A DNA stretch of 64,000 nt from an uncultured Butyricicoccus sp. (GTDB lineage Bacteria; Bacillota; Clostridia; Oscillospirales; Butyricicoccaceae), in contig NZ_CALWJM010000001.1 of NCBI RefSeq assembly GCF_944381005.1, forward strand, positions 217,400-281,399, read 5' to 3'. The notes below the pieces were generated by a model that saw nothing but the letters and a program-made list of their open reading frames with translations, searched no databases and was not told the DNA's origin. Of the stretch, positions 27,333-34,951 are shown in pieces (the stretch's first letter is position 1; each line of letters begins with the position of its first letter). The translations under genes were made by a program, and so were the position numbers.

Positions 27333-27640
27333 CGTATATTGAAAAAAGCGATGACCGAGGAAGTAGTTCTGTCACCCGCGCTTTTCAGGGAGTGTCCATC
27401 TCGACTGTAAGTGGACACAGGCGCCGACTGCACGAAGTTCCCTCATGAGCTGCAAAGCTGAACCTATTTCAGTAGGCTTTGCCGGGTCTCCCCCGTTAGC
27501 CGGATAGGATATACACTTTGTATCCGAATTTGAGTGCGGCGCACGTCTCTGTTTATATCTATGCGCCGAATGTGGGTGGTACCGCGGAATGTTTGTCTTT
27601 CGTCCCTGTTTTGTGTGTGGACGGAGGATTTTTTTTATGC
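27333..27640 (+). promoter_or_regulatory. T-box riboswitch leader of the aro operon
   Basis: The signature AATGTGGGTGGTACCGCGG (27569-27587) is the tRNA-acceptor-binding T-box bulge and antiterminator. It is followed by a terminator hairpin CGTCC/GGACG (27601-27623) and T8 (27629-27636). Upstream lies Stem I, with GCGATGA...GAGGAAGTAG on the 5' side and GCACGAAGTTCCCTC on the 3' side (about 27347-27455). The best specifier reading is TTC (Phe), which fits an operon containing pheA, but the register was not modelled. Uncharged tRNA would favour antitermination and aro expression. Confidence 0.9.
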
Positions 27641-27700
27641 GCCCACACTCCCCTCTGTTATTTTATAATTTTACCGATATATCGAAAGGAAGATTGAACC

Positions 27701-28720
27701 ATGATTGTTGTAATGAAAAATGGTACGACCGATGAGCACATCGCGCACCTGACCCAATGGCTGGGTGACCGCTATGGCATCCATGTCAATCCGGTCGTCG
27801 GCACCGGCACCACCATTTTGGCGCTGGTTGGTGACACGGCTGCTGTGGACAAAGATGCCCTGCTGCGTGACCCGCAGGTCGAACGCATCACCAAGGTGCA
27901 GGAGCCGTTCAAGCTGGCAAACCGTCGAATGCACCCGCAGGATACCACGGTAGAGATTGCACCCGGCGTGGTGGTCGGCGGCAAGAAAATCGTCGTGATG
28001 GCTGGCCCGTGCTCGGTCGAGAGCCGCGACCAGATTATTGACGTTGCCAAGCACGTTAAGGCAGAGGGTGCAACCGTACTGCGCGGCGGCGCATGGAAGC
28101 CCCGCTCCTCCCCGTACTCGTTCCAAGGACTCAAGGCAGAAGGTCTTGACCTGCTGCACGAGGCACACAAGGAAACCGGTCTGCCCGTTGTAACCGAAAT
28201 CACCAACCCCAAAAATATTGAACTGTTTTTGGATAAGTGCGACTGCTTCCAGGTCGGCGCACGCAATATGCAGAACTTTGATTTGCTCAAAGAACTGGGC
28301 CAGACCCGCAAGCCCGTTCTGCTCAAGCGCGGCTTTGCCAACACAATGGAAGAATTCCTGATGTCGGCAGAGTACGTCATGGCAGGCGGCAATGAGAATG
28401 TCATTCTGTGTGAGCGCGGCATTCGTACCTACGAAACCTACACCCGCAACACGCTGGATATCTCGGCTGTACCCGTGCTCAAGCGCATGAGCCATTTGCC
28501 GGTTGTCGTTGACCCGTCTCATGCAGGCGGTATCTACTGGATGGTCGAGCCGCTGGCAAAGGCTGCCATTGCCGCCGGTGCCGACGGCCTGATTATCGAA
28601 GTCCACAACGACCCCGCGCACGCCCTGTCCGACGGCGCACAGAGCCTGACTTATGATTCCTTCCACGAAACCATGCAGTCCATTCGCCGCGTGGCGGAAG
28701 CGGTTGGCCGCGAAGTCTGA
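27701..28720 (+). CDS. aroF: 3-deoxy-7-phosphoheptulonate synthase (DAHP synthase)
   Basis: First step of the shikimate pathway, from PEP and erythrose-4-phosphate. 339 residues: a ferredoxin-like/ACT-like N-terminal domain of about 70 residues (MIVVMKNGTTDEHIAHL), typical of the feedback-regulated type I-beta enzymes, then the KDO8P-synthase-like barrel with VVMAGPCSVES, LRGGAWKPRSSPYSFQG, QVGARNMQNF, LLKRGF and VDPSHAGG. ATG 27701 follows CGAAAGGAAG. First structural gene after the T-box. The symbol is used loosely; aroG or aroA names are used for orthologues. Confidence 0.94.
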   Translation: MIVVMKNGTTDEHIAHLTQWLGDRYGIHVNPVVGTGTTILALVGDTAAVDKDALLRDPQVERITKVQEPFKLANRRMHPQDTTVEIAPGVVVGGKKIVVMAGPCSVESRDQIIDVAKHVKAEGATVLRGGAWKPRSSPYSFQGLKAEGLDLLHEAHKETGLPVVTEITNPKNIELFLDKCDCFQVGARNMQNFDLLKELGQTRKPVLLKRGFANTMEEFLMSAEYVMAGGNENVILCERGIRTYETYTRNTLDISAVPVLKRMSHLPVVVDPSHAGGIYWMVEPLAKAAIAAGADGLIIEVHNDPAHALSDGAQSLTYDSFHETMQSIRRVAEAVGREV

Positions 28721-28733
28721 TTGTCCCCACAAA

Positions 28734-28767
28734 ACGCGCCGGAAACCTGTCTTTTCGGCGCGTCTTT
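28734..28767 (+). terminator. hairpin terminator or attenuator between aroF and aroB
   Basis: ACGCGCCG (28734-28741) pairs with CGGCGCGT (28756-28763), then CTTTTAT. The T-run is short, so partial termination inside the operon is likely. Confidence 0.6.
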
Positions 28768-28822
28768 TATCATGGAACTGTTTTCCGTTTGCCACGTCTA
28801 ACTGAAAGGAGCGTGTCCCCTC

Positions 28823-29866
28823 TTGAAGCAGCTCACCCTATGCGGTGCGGCAGCGCAGTCCGAACTGCGCATTGACCGCGGCTTACTGGGCAATGCCGCC
28901 GCGCAAATCGCGCAGGTATTCTCGCCCAGCCGCGTGCATATCGTCACCGATTCCAACGTTGCTCCCCTGTACCTTGACAAGCTCGCCGCACAATTTGACC
29001 TGCCGGTCAGTTCTACCATACTGCCCGCCGGCGAGGAATATAAACGTCTTTCTTCGGTCGAACGCATTTATCACGACCTGTTAGCCGCCGGCATGACCCG
29101 CAAAGACCTTGTGATTGCACTGGGCGGCGGCGTGACCGGCGACATCACAGGCTTTGCCGCCGCAACCTTTTTGCGCGGCGTGTCGCTGTGCCAGATTCCC
29201 ACCACCCTGCTGGCGCAGGTGGATTCGTCAGTGGGCGGCAAGACCGGCGTTGACCTGCCCGAAGGCAAAAACCTTGTGGGCGCGTTTTACCAGCCCGGTC
29301 TGGTGCTCATCGACCCCAATGTGCTGGACACCCTGCCCAAGGAAACCTTTACCGACGGTATGGCAGAGGTTGTCAAGTACGGCTACATCGCAAACCCTGA
29401 GATTTTGCGCATGGTGCAAGCACCCGGCTACCGCGCACACATTGAAGATATCATTTATGAGTGTGTCAAAATCAAGCGCGATGTCGTGGCGCAGGACGAA
29501 CATGACACCGGTTTACGCATGATTTTGAACTTTGGGCACACGGTCGGTCATGCCGCTGAAAAGTTGGGCAACTACACCGAACTGACCCACGGGCAAGCGG
29601 TTGCCATCGGCATGGTTGCCGCTATGCGTCTGTCCAATGCGCTGGGCGCACCCCGCGACCTTGTACCCGAACTGGTCACGCTGCTCAAGGCGCTCGGTCT
29701 GCCGACCGACCTGCCCTATGACCGCGAAGCCATCTTCGGCGCACTACTGTCCGACAAAAAGAAGTTTGGTGCAACGGTCAACTTCATTCTGGTGCGCAAC
29801 CCCGGACAGGCGGATATTGTGCCGCTTGCCGCCGAACAGCTCCACACGCTGATTGTCAATCTTTAA
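28823..29866 (+). CDS. aroB: 3-dehydroquinate synthase
   Basis: NAD- and metal-dependent cyclisation of DAHP to 3-dehydroquinate. 347 residues with ALGGGVTGDITGFAAATFLRG (NAD-binding), PTTLLAQVDSSVGGKTGVDLPEGKN, the MAEVVKYG segment and the zinc-ligand stretch LNFGHTVGHA. TTG start at 28823 after AAAGGAG with a longish spacer; no better ATG exists before the conserved N-terminus. Confidence 0.96.
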   Translation: MKQLTLCGAAAQSELRIDRGLLGNAAAQIAQVFSPSRVHIVTDSNVAPLYLDKLAAQFDLPVSSTILPAGEEYKRLSSVERIYHDLLAAGMTRKDLVIALGGGVTGDITGFAAATFLRGVSLCQIPTTLLAQVDSSVGGKTGVDLPEGKNLVGAFYQPGLVLIDPNVLDTLPKETFTDGMAEVVKYGYIANPEILRMVQAPGYRAHIEDIIYECVKIKRDVVAQDEHDTGLRMILNFGHTVGHAAEKLGNYTELTHGQAVAIGMVAAMRLSNALGAPRDLVPELVTLLKALGLPTDLPYDREAIFGALLSDKKKFGATVNFILVRNPGQADIVPLAAEQLHTLIVNL

Positions 29867-29885
29867 GTAAAAGGAGGTGCGCCAA

Positions 29886-30983
29886 ATGGGTTCTACCTTT
29901 GGCAATGCACTCAAAATTTCCATCTTTGGCGAATCGCACGGTGCAGGTATCGGGGTCGTGCTCGACGGCTTTCCTGCCGGTGTGACCTACGACGAGGCAT
30001 TTGTGCTGCGCGAGATGGAGCGCCGCGCCCCCGGTCGCAACAAGCAATCGACTGCGCGCCGCGAAGCCGATACCCCGCGCATTTTATCGGGTATCTACAA
30101 CGGCAAGACCACCGGCACACCCATCTGTGCGGTGATTGAAAACACCAACACCCGCTCACAGGATTATCAAGCCCTGCTCGCGCAGCCCCGTCCGGGTCAC
30201 GCCGACTACACCGGTCAGGTGCGCTATCACGGCTTTAACGACCCGCGTGGCGGCGGTCATTTTTCCGGTCGTCTGACCGCGCCGCTGGTGTTCGCGGGCG
30301 CACTGTGTAAACTGTACCTCAAAACCCGCGGCGTGACCGTGGGCGCACACATTCAGTCGATTGCACAGATTCAGGACACTGCCTTTGATGATGTTGCAGT
30401 TTCGGCACAGGAGCTCGACGCACTGCGCTTGCAGGAATATCCGGTCATCAATCCCCGTGCCCGCGACGCCATGCTGTCTGCCATCGAAGATGCGCGCATG
30501 GATTGCGATTCGGTTGGCGGGGTCATCGAATGTGCCGCCGTCGGTCTGCCCGCCGGTCTTGGCTCGCCCATGTTCGGCTCGGTCGAATCCAAGCTGTCGG
30601 CTATGCTGTTCTCGGTGCCCGCTGTCAAGGGCGTGGAGTTCGGCGTGGGCTTCGGCTTTGCCGAGTATCGCGGCTCACACGCCAATGACCCGATGTATTT
30701 GGATGAATCGGGCACAGTGCGCACCGAAACCAACAACAATGGCGGTGTGCTCGGCGGCATCTCCAGCGGTATGCCCATTGTGTTCCGCACGGTCATCAAG
30801 CCCACCCCCTCGATTGCCAAGCGCCAGAACACCCTCAATGTGCAGACCGGTCAGGTTGAGCCGTTGGAAATCCACGGACGCCATGACCCGTGCATTGTGA
30901 CCCGTGCCGCGCCGGTCATCGAGGCTGCCGCCGCCGTCGCACTCACCGACCTGTATTTGGAGGGCTATGGCTATGCAGACTGA
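29886..30983 (+). CDS. aroC: chorismate synthase
   Basis: FMN-dependent last step of the common pathway, converting EPSP to chorismate. 365 residues: GSTFGNALKISIFGESHGAGIG at the N-terminus, RRAPGRNKQSTARREADTP, YRGSHANDPM and the C-terminal GRHDPCIVTRAAPVIEAAAA, all family signatures. ATG 29886 has AAAGGAGG 8 nt upstream; an earlier in-frame GTG overlaps that ribosome binding site and is rejected. Confidence 0.96.
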   Translation: MGSTFGNALKISIFGESHGAGIGVVLDGFPAGVTYDEAFVLREMERRAPGRNKQSTARREADTPRILSGIYNGKTTGTPICAVIENTNTRSQDYQALLAQPRPGHADYTGQVRYHGFNDPRGGGHFSGRLTAPLVFAGALCKLYLKTRGVTVGAHIQSIAQIQDTAFDDVAVSAQELDALRLQEYPVINPRARDAMLSAIEDARMDCDSVGGVIECAAVGLPAGLGSPMFGSVESKLSAMLFSVPAVKGVEFGVGFGFAEYRGSHANDPMYLDESGTVRTETNNNGGVLGGISSGMPIVFRTVIKPTPSIAKRQNTLNVQTGQVEPLEIHGRHDPCIVTRAAPVIEAAAAVALTDLYLEGYGYAD

Positions 30984-32127
30984 ACCCCGCCCGCTCGACC
31001 AGACCCGCGCCGAAATCACCGAGCTTGACCGCCAGATTCAGCAGCTCTTTTTGCGCCGCATGATGTGCGCCGAACAAGTCGCCGCTTATAAGCTGTCCAC
31101 CGGTGATGCTATTCTGAAACCCGACCGCGAACGCTTTTTGCTGGACACACTGGGCGCACAAGTGCCCGAAAATCTGCAACAGGAATACCGTTCGGTACTC
31201 AAAACCGTCATGCGCGTGTCCCGCAAGCATCAATATGAAACCATTCTATCCTGCGAGCCGTCCCGCCTTGACCTGCCGCTAGTTGCCCGCTGTGACCCCG
31301 CCCGCGTGGTCTATCAAGGCTTGCCCGCGTCCTATCAATCACGCGCTGCCGCTGCTATGTTCCCCCATGCCGCGCACATCGACCATGTGCCCACCTTTGA
31401 GGACGTGTTCCGCGCGGTCAGCGAGGGCCATGCCGACACCGGTGTAGTGCCGGTCGAAAACTCGACCGTCGGCACCATCGACGAAGCCTGTGATTTGCTG
31501 GTGCAGTATGACCTGCATATCTCCCATTCCCATGTGGATGCCATTGATAACCGCCTGTGCGCTTGTCCAGGCGCGTCGCTGGACACGGTCAAAACCGTGT
31601 TTTCCATCCGTCCCGCACTCGGTCAGTGTCAGTCCTTTCTCAAAGCGCACGGTCTGACCCAAAAGGAAGCCCCCAATACTGCCGTCGCCGCCCAGCAGGT
31701 CGCGCAAGCCAATGACCCGACCTGTGCGGCAGTGTGTTCGGCACAAGCGGCGGAACTGTATGGATTGACCGTGCTCGCCCACAACATCAACGACGACAAG
31801 CACAACTGCACCCGCTTTATTGCGGTTTCGCGCGGTCTGTCCGCACAGCCCGACGACAACCGCATTTCGCTGGTGTTCACCCTGCCCCACTGCAATGGTT
31901 CGCTTGCGGCTGCGTTGTCGGTGTGCGCTGACCACGAAATCAACCTGACCGAAATTCATTCGCGCCCTCTGCCCGAAACGCCTTGGAACTATCGTTTTTA
32001 TGTCGATTTGGAGGGCAGTCTGTGCAATCCCGCGGTGCGCGCCATGATTTACCAGCTGGACGAAGAGCTTTCCACCGTCCGCATCTTAGGCAGTTACCGC
32101 ATCTCTGATTCCACCCAAGCGAGGTAA
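30973..32127 (+). CDS. pheA: bifunctional chorismate mutase / prephenate dehydratase
   Basis: Turns chorismate into phenylpyruvate, committing it to phenylalanine. The 384-residue product has an AroQ chorismate mutase domain (about 1-85: LDQTRAEITELDRQIQQLFLRRM), a prephenate dehydratase domain (VPVENSTVGTIDEACDLL, DKHNCTRFIAVS) and a C-terminal ACT domain with EIHSRPLPETPWNYRFYVDLEG for Phe feedback. The start overlaps the aroC end; ATG 30973 has the better spacing from GGAGGG. Sitting mid-operon, it supports a Phe-responsive T-box. Confidence 0.93.
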   Translation: MQTEPRPLDQTRAEITELDRQIQQLFLRRMMCAEQVAAYKLSTGDAILKPDRERFLLDTLGAQVPENLQQEYRSVLKTVMRVSRKHQYETILSCEPSRLDLPLVARCDPARVVYQGLPASYQSRAAAAMFPHAAHIDHVPTFEDVFRAVSEGHADTGVVPVENSTVGTIDEACDLLVQYDLHISHSHVDAIDNRLCACPGASLDTVKTVFSIRPALGQCQSFLKAHGLTQKEAPNTAVAAQQVAQANDPTCAAVCSAQAAELYGLTVLAHNINDDKHNCTRFIAVSRGLSAQPDDNRISLVFTLPHCNGSLAAALSVCADHEINLTEIHSRPLPETPWNYRFYVDLEGSLCNPAVRAMIYQLDEELSTVRILGSYRISDSTQAR

Positions 32128-32133
32128 TCCGTT

Positions 32134-33408
32134 ATGAAACTCCATTCTTCCAACGGTCTGCACGGTTCTATCACCGTTCCAGGCGACAAATCGGTTTCCC
32201 ACCGCTCGGTCATGCTGGGCGCACTTGCCGACGGCGTGACCCATGTAACCGGCTTTTTGATGGGCGAGGACTGCCTATCTACCATCGACTGTTTTCGCAA
32301 AATGGGTGTACGCATCGACGTGGGCGATGACCACACCGTGACTGTACACGGTGTCGGTCTTCATGGACTGACCGCGCCCACCGAACGCCTGTACACCGGC
32401 AACAGCGGCACAACCACCCGCCTGATTTCGGGTATTCTGTCCGGTCAGTCGTTCGCCAGCACGCTGACCGGCGATGCTTCGATTGAAAAGCGCCCGATGG
32501 GGCGCATCATCACCCCACTGCGACAGATGGGCGCGGTCATTTCGGGCGTGGACGACAAATTCTGCCCGCTCGCGATTGAACCTGGCAAGCTGCATGGCAT
32601 TACATACACCCTGCCCGTAGCTTCGGCACAGCTCAAAAGTGCCATTTTGCTGGCTGGTCTGTACGCTGACAGCCCCACGACTGTCATCGAACCCGCCCCG
32701 TCCCGCGACCACACCGAACGCATGTTGCGCGCAATGGGCTGCGGCGTGGACACTGATGGCTGCCGCATCACGGTCTATCCGCCCGACCACCTGACCGCCC
32801 GCGATGTCGCTGTGCCCGCTGATATCTCGTCTGCCGCTTTCTTCCTTGTAGCGGGTGCTATCGTGCCCGGTTCGGAAATCACCGTGCGCAATGTGGGCAT
32901 CAACCCCACCCGCGACGGTGTGCTGGAGGTGCTGCGCGCAATGGGCGCCGACCTGACGCTGACCAACCGCCGCGACGACGGCGAACCGGTTTGTGATATC
33001 ACTGTGCGCACTTCTCAACTGCACGGCACCCAAATCGGCGGTGCACTCATTCCGCGCCTGATTGACGAACTGCCCGTGCTGGCAGTCGCTGCCGCCTGTG
33101 CGCAGGGTGAAACGGTTATCCGCGATGCCACCGAACTCAAAGTCAAAGAGTCCAACCGCATTGCCGCCATGGTGCGCGAACTGACCCGCGCGGGTGCCGA
33201 TGTCACCGAAACCGACGACGGCATGATTATTCGCGGTGGTAAGCCACTGCACGGCGCGGCATTTGAAACCTACCACGACCACCGCATTGCGATGAGTATG
33301 GCAATCTGTGCACTGGTGTGCGCTGGGCAAAGCGACATTGCAGATGACGGCGTGGTTGCCATCTCCTACCCCGACTTTTTCGACGCGCTGCGCCGGTTAG
33401 GAGGCTGA
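32134..33408 (+). CDS. aroA: 3-phosphoshikimate 1-carboxyvinyltransferase (EPSP synthase)
   Basis: Transfers enolpyruvyl from PEP to shikimate-3-phosphate. 424 residues with VPGDKSVSHRSVMLGALADG, the GNSGTTTRLISG substrate loop, GDASIEKRPMGRI, KSAILLAGLYA, ELKVKESNRIA and YHDHRIAMSMA. The GNSGTTTR loop differs from the GNAGTAMR form of classic glyphosate-sensitive enzymes; consequences for glyphosate were not inferred further. ATG 32134 follows GAGGT, 6 nt after the pheA stop. Confidence 0.96.
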   Translation: MKLHSSNGLHGSITVPGDKSVSHRSVMLGALADGVTHVTGFLMGEDCLSTIDCFRKMGVRIDVGDDHTVTVHGVGLHGLTAPTERLYTGNSGTTTRLISGILSGQSFASTLTGDASIEKRPMGRIITPLRQMGAVISGVDDKFCPLAIEPGKLHGITYTLPVASAQLKSAILLAGLYADSPTTVIEPAPSRDHTERMLRAMGCGVDTDGCRITVYPPDHLTARDVAVPADISSAAFFLVAGAIVPGSEITVRNVGINPTRDGVLEVLRAMGADLTLTNRRDDGEPVCDITVRTSQLHGTQIGGALIPRLIDELPVLAVAAACAQGETVIRDATELKVKESNRIAAMVRELTRAGADVTETDDGMIIRGGKPLHGAAFETYHDHRIAMSMAICALVCAGQSDIADDGVVAISYPDFFDALRRLGG

Positions 33409-33414
33409 CCGCCT

Positions 33415-34803
33415 ATGCTGCTGTCCTTTGAAGAATTTGAAGCCTTTCAGCCCACCCGTGAAACCTATGCGCTGTTTGGCTACCCGCTCGGTCATACCAT
33501 GAGTCCGGCACTGCATCACGCACTGTTTGCCGCTGCCAGCCGCGATGCCGATTACATCGCCGTCACCGTGCCGCCCGAACTCCTTGCCGACGCACTGGCG
33601 CTCGCGCGGCAAAAGCTGGCGGGCATAAACTTGACCATCCCGCACAAAAAAGCAGTCATTCCGCTGCTCGATGCGGTAGACCAGAGTGCCGCCGACCTCA
33701 GCTCGGTCAACACAGTCGCTTTCCGTGATGGCAAGGCAATCGGCTTTAACACTGACATTTTGGGCTTTGCCGAATCGCTGGAACGCGACGGTGTTTCCCT
33801 GCGCGGCAAGAAAGTATTGCTGCTCGGATACGGCGGTGCAGCCGCCGTGATGGGTTATCACTGCCTGTGTGAAGGTGCACACCTTTTCATTACCGGACGC
33901 AATCCCGAAAAGGCACAGGCGCTGTGCAACCATCTGACAAGGGTTCTGCCCTCCGCCAAGTGTACGGTGTGTACCCGCCGCCAAATCCCCAAAGATACCG
34001 CCGTTGTGCTCAACGCAACCCCGCTCGGCATGTTCCCGCGTGAGGACAAGACCCCGCTGTACTTCTTGCCGCGCAAAACGGTCTATGTGTTCGATGCCAT
34101 CTACAATCCGCCGGTTACTGCGCTAATGAAACTGGCAAACCCGCGCCGCACCAAGACCCGCGACGGTCTGTTTATGCTGGTCATGCAAGCTGCCCGCGCG
34201 CAGACCATCTGGTACAATGCACAGTTTTCGGACACCGCATGTGAATCCATTCTGCGCCGCATGTACGGTCAAATGGCGGTCAAGCGTCTGCATGACAAGT
34301 ACCACAAACGGCACATTGTCCTGTGCGGCTTCATGGGTAGCGGCAAAACAACGGTCGGGCGCAAGGTCGCACGGCTGACCGGCCTGCCCTTTATCGACCT
34401 CGACCGCTACATTGAAGAACAGACTGGCATGAGTATTCCCGACCTGTTCGCCCAACACAGCGAACCGTATTTCCGCGATTTGGAAACCAAGTACATTGCC
34501 GAGCTGACTGCGCAGCAGGAGGGTTGTGTGCTGTCCCTCGGTGGCGGCGCGGTACTGCGCCCGGAAAACGTGGCAACCATCAAACAAACCGGTCTGCTCA
34601 TTCTGCTTGACACCCCATTTTTCCGCATCATCAAAAACCTGTCCCACTCGACCAATCGACCGCTGCTTGAAAAAGAGGATAAACTAGCCGAAACCCGTCG
34701 CCTCTATCAGGCACGCAAACCCGTCTATGAACAGGCGGCCGACCTGCGCGTGCGCAGTCCACGCCTGGGCGAAGTGGTCGAGCGAACACTGAAATCTATC
34801 TGA
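33415..34803 (+). CDS. aroE-aroK: fused shikimate dehydrogenase-shikimate kinase
   Basis: One 462-residue chain with two consecutive pathway enzymes. Residues 1-285 are AroE: LFGYPLGHTMSPALHHALF, NLTIPHKKAV with the catalytic Lys, SVNTVAF, FNTDILGF, the NADP loop LLLGYGGAAAVM and DGLFMLVMQAA. Residues 300-462 are AroK: P-loop GFMGSGKTTVG (about 305-315), FIDLDRYIEEQTGMSIPDLF, FRDLETKYI, LSLGGGAVLRPEN and the lid STNRPLL. A short basic linker joins them. No frameshift or internal stop is seen. The six-gene operon lacks a dehydroquinate dehydratase gene. Confidence 0.95.
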   Translation: MLLSFEEFEAFQPTRETYALFGYPLGHTMSPALHHALFAAASRDADYIAVTVPPELLADALALARQKLAGINLTIPHKKAVIPLLDAVDQSAADLSSVNTVAFRDGKAIGFNTDILGFAESLERDGVSLRGKKVLLLGYGGAAAVMGYHCLCEGAHLFITGRNPEKAQALCNHLTRVLPSAKCTVCTRRQIPKDTAVVLNATPLGMFPREDKTPLYFLPRKTVYVFDAIYNPPVTALMKLANPRRTKTRDGLFMLVMQAARAQTIWYNAQFSDTACESILRRMYGQMAVKRLHDKYHKRHIVLCGFMGSGKTTVGRKVARLTGLPFIDLDRYIEEQTGMSIPDLFAQHSEPYFRDLETKYIAELTAQQEGCVLSLGGGAVLRPENVATIKQTGLLILLDTPFFRIIKNLSHSTNRPLLEKEDKLAETRRLYQARKPVYEQAADLRVRSPRLGEVVERTLKSI

Positions 34804-34872
34804 CACTATCGGAGCTTTCCATGCTCCCAATTAAAATTCATCTGCGAATCGTGCAAATTTTTGTCCGATTCA

Positions 34873-34901
34873 TTGCGCCCGCTTGACATTGGGCGTATAA
34901 T
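34873..34901 (+). promoter_or_regulatory. promoter of the SLH-NAGPA gene
   Basis: -10 TATAAT (34896-34901) with -35 TTGCGC (34873-34878) and 17-nt spacer. A perfect-looking TTGACA at 34883 is only 7 nt from the -10 and is not usable. A CTAGGGGG/CCCCCTAG hairpin (34907-34930) lies at the start of the transcript. Confidence 0.65.
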
Positions 34902-34951
34902 CTTTACTAGGGGGGCGTTTGTCCCCCTAGACCATTTTTAAGGAGTTTACC

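Noticed and set aside
32275..33330. 351-codon frame antisense to aroA
   Set aside because: Shadow of aroA; the sense strand has every EPSP synthase motif.
34883..34888. TTGACA upstream of the SLH-NAGPA gene
   Set aside because: Only 7 nt from the -10, so it cannot be its -35; TTGCGC at 34873 has the proper 17-nt spacing.
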